Positions 23,350 through 35,426 of a stretch of 64,000 nt of DNA are shown one piece after another. How positions within the stretch are numbered: position 1 is the first letter of the stretch; each line of letters starts with the position of its first letter. The notes under the pieces are model-generated. The model saw only the letters and a list, made by a program, of their open reading frames with translations, made no database searches and was not told the origin of the DNA. Origin of the DNA: Pollenia angustigena (lineage: Eukaryota; Arthropoda; Insecta; Diptera; Polleniidae); the NCBI GenBank assembly GCA_930367215.1, contig OV884060.1, positions 13,968,001 through 14,032,000 on the forward strand, in the 5' to 3' direction. A program made the position numbers and the translations under genes.

Positions 23350-24215
23350 TGTATCAAAACATGCCTTAAAAAGGCAAAATATGCGCTTTAACTAAATTAT
23401 GCAAAAATGCTGCAAAATGTAAAATATGCAAAAATATGCACTAAATATGCACAAAATTTTTTAAAAAGCTTTTGTCGCACAAGGAAAAACATGCAATTGC
23501 ATATTTATGGTTTCCCTGGTTATAAGCATTTCACGCTTTAAGGCATCCAAACTTGTGCCATTACAGTACGAAGTCAAACCTTTGATATGAAATTACTTTA
23601 TCATTTGAGATCAAACACAATTCTCGAACGTTTTTCAATTGTTTGAATTAACATTTAAATTCAAATTGATAATGATTTGAAAATAAACATTTGATATCAA
23701 ATGTTTAATCAATTTGATGTCAAATGTTTAGTTCAAATCAAAAATAAACTTGGCAATTCTAAAGCGAAACATAAATGTGATCATTTAAAATGGCGATTAG
23801 AGTTAAATTTTTTACTTTGTGGTTACATGTGTTTTGCTATTAAAAATAAACTCTAATATAAAGTGAACAGCTTATTTCTTGTGAAAAATAAAAATTATTT
23901 GTAAGTAATTACAATGATTAAATATACGGAAAAAAGGAAAACAAAATGGCAAAGTGAAGAAAGTTTGTTGAACGATCGCGGTGCTACAATCCTCAAAATT
24001 TAATAATCCACATTTGAAAAACATTTGAGAATTACGTTTGAAAGCAAGTTGAAAATAAAGGCATTTTTCAAATTGAAAATAATATGCCCTTTTTGTTGAA
24101 AACGCTATGATTTTCCAATGATTTTCAAATCATTATCAAACGTTTGCCGTTTGAGAAAACGTTTGATTTCAAATCATTTTCAATTTGATATCAAACCTCC
24201 GTGTTTGTTGGGTAT
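23350..24215. repeat. arrays of ATATGCA and TTTGATATCAAA motifs
   Basis: From 23380 to 23510 the motif ATGCA(A) recurs about eight times, followed by CATGCAATTGCATATTT. From 23583 to 24195 palindromic TTTGATATCAAAT / CAAATTGAAAAT motifs recur more than ten times. The right border GAGAAAACGTTTGATTTC ... GTGTTTGTTGGGTATAA looks like a transposon end, but I cannot find a matching left TIR, so limits are approximate. Confidence 0.5.
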
Positions 24216-24473
24216 AACGCATTTATGCATAATTATCATATAGGCATCATATTAAACCTGAGTCAAAAACTAACAAAAAACGTTTAAAACTTATTTCATC
24301 TAAAAAATTTTACTCAAACTTTGAATGTATTCAAGCACTTGTGATGCAAGTAAAAAATTTTTTTTCATGATGCTGATGAATATAAGCTAGTTTTTTTAAA
24401 AGCGCATTATACGCTTATAAGCGAGTTTTTTTTCGTTAGTACCAGCACTCAAATGCATTGCATTGTATTGGAA

Positions 24474-24720
24474 CTAGGAAAATAGGTTGTGGGAAGAAGG
24501 ATAGAGGGAGTAGTGCTTGTGAACATTCGACTTGATGTTAATCATGTTGTAAGTGAGAGGGAAGACTTCTGCAGGAAGGTTATTCCACATACGGACAATC
24601 CGGGGAAAAAAAAGAAATTCTCTCTGTAATGCGTTGTACGATTCACCTGTCAATCGACCACATAAGGATGGGCTCTTGAGAAAAAACGTATATTACGAAC
24701 AAACGTACGGGTTTCGGGAA
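24474..24720 (-). pseudogene. LINE reverse-transcriptase C-terminal tail
   Basis: On the minus strand: RNIRFFSRAHPYVVD, a stop in place of an expected residue, then RTTHYREN, FFPRIVRMWNNLPAEVFP and NMINIKSNVHKH, ending at TAG (24474-24476). The pattern of a basic stretch followed by (F/S)F.R..R.WN.LP..VFP.. is the well-known end of many insect LINE ORF2 proteins (Jockey/CR1/RTE-like). Only the last 80 codons remain, a typical 5'-truncated copy. The larger plus-strand frame over the same bases is its shadow. Confidence 0.75.
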
Positions 24721-24959
24721 CCAGACCCCTTAAAATACGGTTACAAGCGAGTTTTTATAAAAGCATTTCTCTTTAAAAAGCACTATAAAACTGCAAATAA
24801 TGTTATGCCTTTTAGCGATAAATACTGTAATTCCGTTATTCGCTTATCCAAGAAAATTCGATTGAAATTGCAACTAGAAATTAAAACCGTATCGATCGGA
24901 ATGTGTGACAGACCCTATAATTTTTCCTATTATATTCTTATCAATATCTATTGTAATTT

Positions 24960-25180
24960 AATAAATTTTTAAAATTTTTAGTTAGGCTTTAGTTCATCAA
25001 ATTAAATTTTCATTAAATTATTTTTACTGAAGGAAGGAATTTTACAACATGAAATTTATTTAAATTTATTGATAATTTTTATTCCTGGCTGAGCTGGGAA
25101 TCGAACTCGGGTTAAATTTACATGTTTCAAGAATCAACACATTCTTTCATCAGAATCCTTTGACGTTCTAACCTCTAATA
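24960..25180 (-). repeat. tRNA-derived SINE, copy 1
   Basis: Minus strand reads CCCGAGTTCGATTCCCAGC, a B-box-like tRNA segment, then a body with TTTCATGTTGTAAAATTCC and a tail with AATTTAATTTGATGAAC. The same body and tail recur at 61010-61235 and 37677-37850. There is no full cloverleaf, so this is not a tRNA gene. Pol III transcription and LINE-dependent copying are inferred from family type. Confidence 0.7.
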
Positions 25181-25448
25181 AATAAATAATTTAATAAAAA
25201 AAAAATTTACTATAAATTAATAAATAATTTATATTTTCAAACAGACTCATCATGATTTGATTGCCAAAAATTTGGTACATCTTTCAAGTGTCTCTGAAAG
25301 TGTTATAATATAAAATAAATGAAATGTTTTAACATATACCACCGATCTCTTGACGCGAATGCACCACTTTATGACCCTTTAAGTCCATAAGCTCATTGCT
25401 TTTAAAATAGTAAGACAATTCAGAGAGCAAAACCACTTTTAATTCTTA

Positions 25449-25641
25449 AGGCCCAAATACACTTGTCAAATGCTTGTCCAGCCGGCGAATTCATCGTGTA
25501 CGTGTGCTTGACGTAATATTCGCCGTTATATCTAAATTATTTGATTTTCCATCCAGCATCGTCGTTGTGACACATACAAACAAATTTTCACTAATACTAC
25601 CACAATGCTTGATGAGTATTTTGATCAATGTATTTGGGCCT
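25449..25641. mobile_element. PIF/Harbinger-like MITE, 193 bp
   Basis: TIR AGGCCCAAATACA / TGTATTTGGGCCT, extending to about 20 bp with mismatches, and TTA on both sides (25446-25448, 25642-25644), the 3-bp target preferred by PIF/Harbinger. The whole element is partly palindromic, so both strands show spurious frames. Confidence 0.75.
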
Positions 25642-25644
25642 TTA

Positions 25645-26470
25645 CATGAATGCAACCAGATAGTCTGGACTGCGACTATGAACCATTCTCTACATAACAT
25701 TTAAATTTTACGGTGATTGGAAAATATGAAAGGAGAAGTGTAATTTGTTGAGTATTAAAGCAGTTTTTGTGAGTTTGTTATTGACCGGAAGAAGAAGAAG
25801 AAAGAGAGAAGGAATACAATATGCTGCAAAACATGGAGAAGAAAATAGTTTCAAAAAACTGAATTAAAGAAAGTTCCTATATCAAATGATCCATATTATG
25901 GACAAGGGCTCACAGAACAGTTTATAAGTTTGTGGACGAACGCAGAGAAAACAAAATGTTTCTATATAATCACCTGCAACAAAATTATTTCTAGGGAAAA
26001 ATTTTTAAAACATATAATGGTTACTTTGAGCATTTTATTGTCACCAGCAACCATATTATATTTGAATTAGACCTGCAACAAGAAGTCACAACAATATGAG
26101 GGCTGCACCCGAACATGTTAGGGTTATTAATGGACATTAAATCCTTTCTCTCAGTCATTTCTATCTGTACGATAAAAGATGTTCGCTTTGGAAGTTTTTG
26201 ATTCAAGCAAGATAAAATATTTCTATAGCCCTTTCAAATTCACCTGTTAAAAGAAGGTTGAAATTTTTAAAACAATTGATTCTCCTTCAGTCTGTTGAGA
26301 TGGTAGAGAACGCAATTGCCTTTTATTATTTCTAGGCTTCATGCAGAATATAAAGGCCTAAAATAAGTGGTCTGACGGACATACAAACAAAACCAAAATT
26401 TAAAAAAAATTGCCTTTCTATATACAAATTTTGATTGGTTTTGATAAAAGAACTGTTGCACTACACAAAT
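25645..26470. other. non-coding stretch, nothing recognised
   Basis: A GAAGAAGAAGAAGAAAGAGAG tract lies at about 25790. No gene or repeat detected. Confidence 0.35.
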
Positions 26471-26960
26471 TAACCCGCCGCCCCCCCCCCCCCCCCCCCC
26501 AAAAAAAAGTATGGGAGGGTAAATTATAGTTCAGAATAATATTTTTGAGAAAATATTTTTTAATGTATTTTTATTTGTTTATTTTATCCTGCGCCCCAAA
26601 CAAATATTTTCAAAAAAAGGCATCATTCACAAAAAAAAAAATTGATTTCAATTAAAAAATTTGTGATATTAATTAAAAATATTATTAAATTTGCACTAGT
26701 AAAAAAGTTAATATTATCAATTAAATATTTTCCGATATTGACAACATTTTCTGCAGTAATGTTGTTGATAAAAGTAAAGGGATTAACCTTGATGGAATTT
26801 TATATTAAACCTGATTCTATGTTTGATTAATGGTTTAATTGAAAAATAATAAGAACATTTAAAAGAAAATTTTTTTAAGAAACGCTTTTCTTAAAAAAGA
26901 ACATTTAAAAAAAATTTTGCCCCCCGCCCCTAGATTTTATCCTGGCTACGCCCATGTATT
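26471..26960. repeat. poly-C tract and degenerate MITE pieces
   Basis: A run of about 22 C follows CCCGCCG (26474-26500). 26640-26835 is a diverged partial copy of the MITE at 55581-55816 (ATTAAAAAATTTGTGATATT shared). The block ends GCCCCCCGCCCCTAG ... CCTGGCTACGCCCATG, a C-rich end also hinted at 41215-41260. Confidence 0.5.
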
Positions 26961-26964
26961 CGTG

Positions 26965-28300
26965 TATTGTAATCGGGAATATGTATGCCTGCAAAGTTTC
27001 ATCCATTTGCATTGAGTATAAGGCGGTTAAATTAACGTTACAAGATTTGATTTTCCCAAGTGAAGCTAAAGAAAAGGTTTTAAAAAAGTGGCAAACATTT
27101 TTTTTCTATTGGTAAAGTTAAATATGCAACAGTTTTTTTGGTTCATCAGGGTTCTATGGGCAACCGGAACGAGAACGGCTCACTTGGGTCCTTGCAGCTG
27201 CCCCTTTGTGAAAGAATTTTCAGATTCATATAAATTACTAAAAAATAAAAAAAAATCTTAGAAAAACTTTAATCCTTTCCTAAATCTTCCATACACCCTT
27301 TAATCACCAATTATTATCTTTAAATACTATCACATGACTAAATGTGTATCATATTGTCTGCAAAATTAAGAAAAACAGTTGTAAAATATTCCCCAAAGGA
27401 TCAGCCCCATTTCGTAGCATTTAAATGAAATAAATACATTCTTAAAAACATAAACTTATGCAAATAGCAGAAGTAAAAACGCACAGACATTTAAAACACT
27501 AGATGAAGTCGTGCTACATTTATATTTACAAATATTTTGACATAAAATTTTTAGTGTTGTCATTATTGACGGTGATGGTGCGTCAATTTATCCTTTAGGG
27601 CATCACACGCAGACACAACGCACCAAACTCACCAAAAAAAAAAACCTCGTTCGAATATACAAGAGATTGTTTACAATGATGTCATCAAGTCAAGGGGATA
27701 TTTGGTGGCTTTTTACGCATAAAAGTTTACCCATACAAAAATATATCTACATACATACATTTGTGGTTGTGTATAGTACTTATATTTTCATAAGTGTTTG
27801 TGTAGTGTGTTACTTTGTAAATGTTGGTTGTATTTCTTGCATCAAGTGTAAATGCGTACATAAAACTATTATACAACATATGTATGACCTTGAGCCTTAA
27901 GCAAGTGTTAACATTGCAAAAATGCAACAATCATATGTTGCAACTTTGTAAATGATGATGCGTGTATTTTAAGCCAAATGGAAAAAGGAATAAAGGATGT
28001 ATAAAAAAAAATATGTATATAAAAACAGAATGACCAAAATGCGTGTTAAATGCAAATGCTTTTGTAGGGTTTGTAAGTATTTGTATGTATGTGTATGTGC
28101 TGGGAATTGAATAAGTGTTTTTCCTGTATAATTTTACGCGCTTTTACGTTCGTCCTTTCCGTATTGCTGTGCGTAAATATTGCTTCGTTGTTATGAACAG
28201 TAAGCTGCAACACAAAAAATACTTTCTGCCTTACAAACAGTGCTGCAAGCAATTGGAAAATATCCTCTATGAGGAAATTGTGGCAACATCCGAAATTTAT
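26965..28300. other. host-like non-coding stretch
   Basis: TG/TATG-rich (27750-28110) with no coding signal. A GC-richer patch at 27155-27225 gives no convincing frame. Confidence 0.35.
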
Positions 28301-28324
28301 TGTTTACACTAGAACAGACCGAAT

Positions 28325-29385
28325 AAATCAACTATCAACCAAATCTTCACATTCCGCCAAATCCTCGAAAAGACTCATGAAAAGAAAAGCGATGCATAAC
28401 AATTTTTCATCGAATATAAATAAGACCACCTTCGACACGTCGATAAGGGAAAAATTGTTTGAAACCATGTGAGCGTCTGAGATCCCTTCAAAGCTTTTAC
28501 GCCGTAGTAGAATGACTCTGAGTGATACTATTTCCTAAGAAAAAATAGGAAGCGACACCTCCGAGCCATCCACAACTACAAGAAATCTTCAGCAGGCAAA
28601 CAGCTTATCGAGCAATTTCTTCAAAAGACCGATGGAGAAACTTTTGGAAAATGCAGAAGCTAATAAAACAAGCAAAGTGAACACCAAAGGCCATATCCTC
28701 CTTCCATATGCGGACGACATTGCCATCGTCCGAAAGATGGAGCGAGATGTAACTGGTGAATTTTCAAGGATCAAGTAGGAATCGGCAAAGATAAGACTGA
28801 TGTTGAACGAGGACAAGACCAAACTCACGCTTGCAACTGCTAGGCTAACGTTGCGACGACGGCAGAGTGAAATTATGAAGGCCGGCAACTGCAACGTCGA
28901 GGCAGTAGAAGTGTTTATTTACCTCGGCTTTACTATCAGTAGAAATAATGATGTTAGCATCGATTTAAGGCGAAGGATCGTGCTGGCAAATAGATATTAT
29001 TTTGAGTTTAGCAGTCAGTTTAAGAACTGAGGAATCTCCATGAATTAAAACAACATTATACATCATGCTTCTTTTAACTGTGCTTCTTTATTTCGCTGAA
29101 ACATACCCATGAAAGCAGAAGAAGGTGATATTAAGAGAAAATCATTAGCAAAATCTATGGCCCAATTAAAGTCAACCGAACTGTAAACTGTATGAGGGAT
29201 AGCCCGGCATTAAGAAAGTTAAGCCCATCAGAATGCAGCGATGCGCTAACTTAACCATGTCCAGTCAAAAAGGCGTTCGATGGCAACTGCCATGGAAAGT
29301 GCAGATGGGGAAGACCGAAACTCCAGCGAAAAGGATAAATTAAAGAAGTCATGGTATAACGAACTGTAGAAAGCAACTTAATTAA
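28325..29385 (+). pseudogene. LINE reverse transcriptase, frameshifted
   Basis: In order: INQIFTFRQILEKTHE (RT fingers), ILLPYADDIAIVRK (catalytic YADD at about 28707), a stop, LMLNEDKTKLTL, FIYLGFTISRNN and LRRRIVLANRYY (28800-29030), SKIYGPIKVNR and finally CRWGRPKLQRKG. This order fits an RTE/Jockey-like ORF2 from mid-RT to the C-terminus. Frames change between the first segment and the YADD segment and again after 29030, with several stops, so no functional enzyme is made. No endonuclease part is visible upstream. Confidence 0.85.
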
Positions 29386-29397
29386 GTAAGAAAAAAA

Positions 29398-29485
29398 TCG
29401 CACTGGTTCCTCTAAAGAGAGTCAATTCAAATTTTTTAAATTTTTACTTTTTACAAGAAATCGAGTTTTAGAGGAACTAGTGCGA
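29398..29485. mobile_element. 88-bp MITE, short copy of the 58857 family
   Basis: TCGCACTGGTTCCTCTAAAG at the left and TTTTAGAGGAACTAGTGCGA at the right form a near-complete hairpin. It is a deletion derivative of the longer copy at 58857-59097. Confidence 0.75.
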
Positions 29486-29515
29486 AATGTAAAAAATTTA
29501 AATATTTAATTTTTA

Positions 29516-30018
29516 CACACAGAAAACAAATTGGTTGGGAAACGGTTGCAGTAATAAAATATAGATCAAGTAAAATAATTTATTATTGCAACTATTAAAA
29601 ATGTATAGTTGTAACTGATTTTTAATTCTCTTGATTATTAAAACGTTATTCTAACTGAAATATGATTCCCTCAATTCTTTTATTAGTTATGATAACTAAT
29701 TTAATTTAGTCCTAAAAATTAGTACAAATGGTTAGAATCACTACTGAATTAAATACAGGGCAATACTGAATATTGGTCATTGCAATTAATAATTTGGTTT
29801 CGTCAAAAAATTTTGTAATATAAATGTTAATTCACTTATTGCAGCTAATTATTGATTGCTGGAATAGTTTATATTCGAGTACAACAAATGAAAATATAAT
29901 TATTCGGAAGTCACAACCAAAAAATAGTTAACAGCCCCAATTGCTTACTAAATTTTCTGTCAAAACATTTGATAGATTAAAATAGTTTTTAATTTTAAAT
30001 TTAAAAATATATTTGCGG
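29516..30018. other. non-coding, possible TIR CACACAGAAAACAAA
   Basis: Starts ACACACAGAAAACAAATTGG. A possible inverted partner is CACAAATCTGTTTTCTCTGTG near 31862-31882, which would make the intervening elements insertions. The rest is AT-rich without other signal. Confidence 0.3.
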
Positions 30019-30026
30019 TCAAAAAC

Positions 30027-31443
30027 TAGAGTTTTTTTTCCCCGGAGTTTTTCGATTCCCGGGAAAGCGGGAATTTTTTTTGAATTTTCCGGGATCCCGG
30101 GATCCCGCTCCATATAAATAATACACAGTAAATTAAATAAAAGAAATCCTTAAATACTACAAAATTAAATGAAGATTAAAAGAGCAACTTGAATTATTAT
30201 TACCTTACGGTTTTATATGTAAATTCCGTATTATTATTATGCTCTAGATACAAGATAAAAAATTAAGATAAACATAACAATTTAATTCATAAAACAATAA
30301 TAAAAACAAACACAAATTGAGGTACTCAAGATATGAGATCAAAAAGTTAATTCATAAAATAGATAAAATATTTTAAATAAATATATTAACATTTTTTAAC
30401 GGTTTAGGAAATAACTTTCTGACACATTCAAAGCGCTTAGTAAGTCGTCAAAAAGTATATTGATTATTTTATTTACTAATTACCATGTTTCCGAAAAATT
30501 TCGTTCATTTTTTTCCCGAGGTTGGATAAATAGTTAAAAGTGCACCGTTGTAGAAGGCTTTTGATTCACAATAAGAAGCATTTTTTTTTTTTAATAAACA
30601 ACGTCTATATCAGTTAAATGTATGTCAAGGTTCATGCAAAAAATAGCATCAACATCTTACAAACCTTTTCATTTCATTAGGTCTATCTGTAATCTTTAGG
30701 ACAATGTGTTTTTCAAATTGTATGTTGTAGTATCTTACACGAGTTTCCAAATTTTTTTTAATTTCGGTTTCCCCGCACTTCAAGGGTATATAAACCAACA
30801 CAAATTGAAAAAAAATTGTGTTTATCACCTAATAAACATATCGCTTCTTCATTGCAACATAATCATATCTCAAAAAATCAAAAATTGTAAGTTATTTAAG
30901 CAAAGAGTTCCTTCAAGCCTTCTCGTATTTTATCTCAAACTGAACCGAAGTTATAGCAAAATATATCTTTAAATCGGTACATTTTGAAAACTTTAATCGC
31001 ATTTTGCCAAGTTCATTTGTTTTTGTAGATATGACTATGTTACAATAAAGGAGCTATATGTTTAGGTATCTGCTATTTTTAAGACTTGTCCATGGACAAT
31101 TAAACTTTACTACCTGCATCTTAGTTTGAATTAATGTTCTTTATTAACTTTTCACTTCACTAAATTTATTAATTATCAACTGTTGCACTGCCTATTCTGT
31201 TTTAAGTAGATTTATTACATCAGGAGACATTGATTTACGTATGTACTCACTTCTTGTAATTGATCTAATCGACAACCCATCCACAGATGCTTATTTTAAG
31301 AGAATAGAAAACTAAATTTCAAAGTATAAATAGCTGTTTTTTTAAACTATGAGGAATTTTTTATTTCCCGGGATCCCGCATGAAAAATCCCGGGAAAGCG
31401 GGAAATATAATTATTGAAATTGAAATCCCGGGAAAAAACCCTA
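30027..31443. mobile_element. non-autonomous hAT element, 1.4 kb
   Basis: Perfect 8-bp TSD TCAAAAAC (30019-30026, 31444-31451) and TIR TAGAGTTTTTTTTCC / GGGAAAAAACCCTA. Both ends carry repeats of CCCGGGAAAGCGGGA and CCGGGATCCCG, unusually GC-rich against the AT-rich core. No transposase remnant recognised in the core. Confidence 0.85.
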
Positions 31444-31554
31444 TCAAAAACGGAAAATGTGCAAAAACTTAATAAATAAGGGTAAGTAATTAACGTATTC
31501 TTGTAAGTATGTACATATACACGTACATATGTTTGTATGTATTATTTTTTTTAT

Positions 31555-31772
31555 CCCTGCAAATTATATTGGACTACTTGATCCATTTTGATCCTGAGCT
31601 GGTCCAATGTATGAACCATGTCATTATTGAAAAGAGTTTGCAGTGAAACGACATGTCTTTGTTTTTTAACGAAATGTTTTCGTTTTGAAACGATTTCAAA
31701 GCTAATCCTCTGGAGTATACCATGAAGTAGTTTTAAGACTACTCCTTTGTAATGCCAGCTGGGTTATTATGC
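31555..31772 (-). mobile_element. family D MITE, truncated copy
   Basis: Begins CCCTGCAAATTATATTGGAC and GACTACTTGATCCATTTTG, the reverse of the right end seen at 50911-51549 and 54706-55269. Contains ACCATGTCATTATTGAAAA and AACGACATGTCTT blocks of the family, and is cut off after CCAGCTGGGTTATTATGC. Confidence 0.6.
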
Positions 31773-32099
31773 TAAGCAACGAAATTTTCAGTAATTGTAA
31801 CCGAATTGTGTGATAGTACATGCAACCGACGAAATTCGATTGGCGCCAAATTCGGTTGTGATCACAAATCTGTTTTCTCTGTGTAAGAAATCGTAGTAGA
31901 TTTTTAACTCTTAATATAATGTTAATATAAAACATATTAACATTATTAAGCTGCATTACACACAATTTTAGATTTTAGCATCTTTTTTTGATTCAGTTTA
32001 AAACAAGGCTGCACGAGCTTTCTTTTCATGGACCTCATAAGGAAAACTTTACTTGCTAACTCTTAAATGCATCATTCTGGCAACAGGTTTGCTTTGATA

Positions 32100-33865
32100 G
32101 CAAAAAAGATTATAAAGATTATTCGAGTGTGGGAAACCATTAAAATCCTTTAACGTTACAAAAAAGTCTTCAAAATTTCTAAAGTTTTTCTCTAAACAGA
32201 AGAGCAAAGTATTGTTTTTTTTTTTTTGGTCAGTCCTTGACCTTTTATTATTGACCTATATTTTGAAAGAAGTATGGTAGTGGCAAATTTTACTCCCTGT
32301 TTTCTTTTATATTTCAATAACAGCTTTGAAAAAACAAAAAAGAATTCCTTTTCTCACAAACAACCAATGTCATCTGATGTCCTTGAAGCCAACACATACA
32401 CACATCTATGAAGAAGTAACAAAAAAAAAAGGAACTCCAGACATAACAAAAATCATGCATAGCACTCTTTGGTATATCCTTTTTTCCGTATTTTCTCTCA
32501 ACATATCCCCAAGTATAAAATCTTGTGTTTTTGTGTTACAACTACAGCCACACAAACATGTGTGTAGTATGTATATTTTCCACAGTATTTTTGTGTGAAA
32601 CTGCTTGTGTGTCTGTATGTTCAAGTGCCGGTATCTATAAATATCTCTATCTTTTGTCTAACCCATTTCTAACACAAATACCAAAAAAATATCACATTGA
32701 AAAGAAGAAATAGAAAAAAAAATTTTTTTTTTTTTTTTTTGTTACCAGCAAGACAAAAAAAAAAGAAACATGAATGTTGGGGAAAAATGAAAATATTTCA
32801 CACTCAACTCAAGCAAGAAATGTTGCTTTGCTGATTTGCCCTTGTTCTTGGCACAACCAAACATAGAACCCAGTCAGCCAGCTAGTCAACCATCTAGCCA
32901 GACCAGAGGGAAACAAAAAATAAGTCAAAATACTTCTTTATATTTGGGTCTTTGATACTTTTTTTTTCTCTGTCCAACTCCTGTACAGAAGACAGACGCA
33001 TGAACAAACATTTCAAATAAATAGGAAAAAGTGAATGTTTCTTAACATATTCAAGTTGCTTTAAGGTACCTTTTTCGGTTCTTTTTTTATGTTTTATTTC
33101 AAAATATTTGTAGATTGCCTTTTATTTGCTAGAAAGTAAAAAATTGCTTAAAATTAGTTTGATTGCAGGAAAATTTAACAAAATTATTAAAAAATTAGAA
33201 CAAAAATAAAAATATTTTAAGAAAATTTTACCAACATTTGCTTTTTATAGTAAATTTTTTATATGCACTAATTAGTCTCATGAATACACATCATTGTAAA
33301 ATTGCAACTTCTTTTTAAATTTTTAAATTTAATTCTCTTTTTGTCTACGTATCTAAATATTAACATGCAACATTCTTTGAGGTGTTATCATATTATTTAT
33401 TTATTTATATTTTTTAACCATTTTAACACAAAAGCTCAAATGTCTTTCGCATACACAATTTTTGGTAATTTCAAATGCAAACTTCAATTGACTCCAAAAG
33501 CGAGTATTTAACACCCCTTAAACAAAATTGTTATGTCTACATTTGCGTTTAAAATATGCGTTTTCGAAATTCTCATCTCTGTGCTAAATTGCATTTGTTG
33601 ACATTCATTCACTTTGCGTTCTTTGGGGAGTAAAAGGGAAAAAAATTGCACAAAAGGGTTGAAATAACGATTTAGCTTTTTTTGTTCGGCCATACAGAGG
33701 AAATGAAATGGAAAGTTTGTTTTTATATAAAAAACAGATTGTATAAAATATTTTTATAACATATTTTTAGACATTTGGCTACAAAAAAATACAGAAATAA
33801 AATCTGACATGAACTTGAATTCTTGTAAACAAAACTGAATTTTTTTTCAATTTAATACAGAACAG
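32100..33865. other. host-like non-coding stretch
   Basis: Poly-T runs (32216-32228, 32718-32740), CAGCCAGCTAGTCAACC-type text at 32875 and TG-rich patches. No gene recognised. Confidence 0.35.
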
Positions 33866-33867
33866 AT

Positions 33868-33978
33868 TAACGTCCGTTTTCACAACTTACCGATAGCTAA
33901 AGGTAGGATTTTATAGGCCATATAAAAAGTGTGCCATTCTTACAATTTTTCTTTAACCAAAAGTTAAAGGTATTTTAT
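33868..33978. repeat. partial copy of the 54449 element end
   Basis: CGTCCGTTTTCACAACTTACC followed by AGCTAAAGGTAGG resembles the terminal region of the PIF/Harbinger-like element at 54449-55430. It directly abuts the satellite array. Confidence 0.45.
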
Positions 33979-33979
33979 A

Positions 33980-35426
33980 ATAAACACAAATTTTGGCAAA
34001 ATTTCCTATAAAAAACAAATTTTGGCAAAATTTCCTATAAAAAAAAAATTCTGGCAAAATTTCCTATAAAAAAAAAAACAATTTTTGACAAAAATTTCAT
34101 ATAAATAACGCATTTTGGCAAAATTTTCGTAAATAACAAATTTTGGCAAAATTTCCTATAAAAAACAAATTTTGTCAAAATTTACTATAAAAAAAAGCAA
34201 ATTTTGGCAAAATTTCTTATAAACAAAAAATTTTGGCAAAATTTCCTATAAACAAATTTTGACAAAACTTCCTATAAAAAAGATTCTGGCAAAATTTCCT
34301 ATAAATAACAAATTTTGGTAAAATTTCCTATTAAAAACAAAATTTTGGCAAAATATCCCACAAATAACGCATTTTGGCAAAATTTCCTATAAGAAACAAA
34401 TTTTGGCCAAATTTCCTAAAAAAGTAACAAATTTTGGCAAAATTTACTATAAATAACAAATTTTGAGAAAATTTCCTATAAATAACAAATTTTGACAAAA
34501 TTTCTTATAAATAACAAATTTTGGTAAAATTTCCTATAAAAACTAAATTTTGGCAAAATAACCTATAAATAACGCATTTTGGCAAAATTTCCTATAAAAG
34601 AAACAAATTTTGGCAAAATTTCCTATAAAAGAAACAAATTTTGGCAAAATTTCCTATAAAAAAATTTTGGCAAACTTTCCTATAAAAAAACACAAATTTT
34701 GGCAAAATTTCCTATAAAAACAAATTTTGGCAAAATTTCCTATAAAAAACAAATTTTGGCAAAATTTCCTATAAAAACAAATTTTGGCAAAATTTCCTAT
34801 AAAAAACAAATTTTGGCAAAATTTCCTATAAATAAAACATTCTGGAAAAATTTCCTATAAAAAAACAAATTTTGACAAAATAGCATATAAATAACGCATT
34901 TTGGCAAAATTTTCTATAAATAAGAAATTTTTGCAAAATTTCCTATAAAAAACTAATTTTGGCAAAATTTCCTATAAATAACAAATTTTGACAAAATTTC
35001 CTAAAAATAACAAATTTTGGTAAAATTTCCTATAAAAAAAATTTTGGCAAAATAACCTATAAATAACGCATTTTGGCAAAATTTCCTATAAAAGAAACAA
35101 ATTTTGGCAAAATTTCCTATAAAAAAATTTTGGCAAACTTTCCTATAAAAAAAACAAATTTTGACAAAATTTCCTATAAAAAAAAATTCTGGCAAAATTT
35201 CCTATAAATAAAATATTCTGGCAAAATTTGCTATAAATAAAAAATCCTGGCAAAATTTCCTATAAATTAAAAATTCTGGCAACGTTTCCTAAAAACAAAT
35301 TCTGGTAAAATTTCCTATAAAAAAATTCTGGCAAAATTTCCTATAAAGAAAAAATTCTGGTTAACTATCCTATAAATAACAAATGTTGGCAAAAAAATAA
35401 AAAATTCTGGCAAACTTTCCTATAAA
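33980..35426. repeat. minisatellite, unit about 29 bp, left part
   Basis: About 45 units of the type TTTTGGCAAAATTTCC + TATAAA(A)nC, with period 26-34 bp because the A-tract varies. Variants such as AATAACGCATTTTGGC and AAAGAAACAAATTTTGG recur in the same order near 34555 and 35050, showing an offset of about 495 bp. Toward the right the units diverge to AAAATTCTGGC. Peptides such as NFAKICFFYRKF on the minus strand are translation of the repeat only. Confidence 0.95.

Noticed and set aside
24553..24972. 139-residue plus-strand open frame
   Set aside because: Lies opposite the LINE tail (24474-24720) and SINE; no motif, composition fits a shadow.
26479..26500. Poly-C tract as a functional G-quadruplex
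   Set aside because: A pure homopolymer can arise by slippage or assembly error; nothing in the flanks supports a function.
35001..35195. Repetitive FIGNFAKICFFYRK frame on the minus strand
   Set aside because: Direct translation of the minisatellite.
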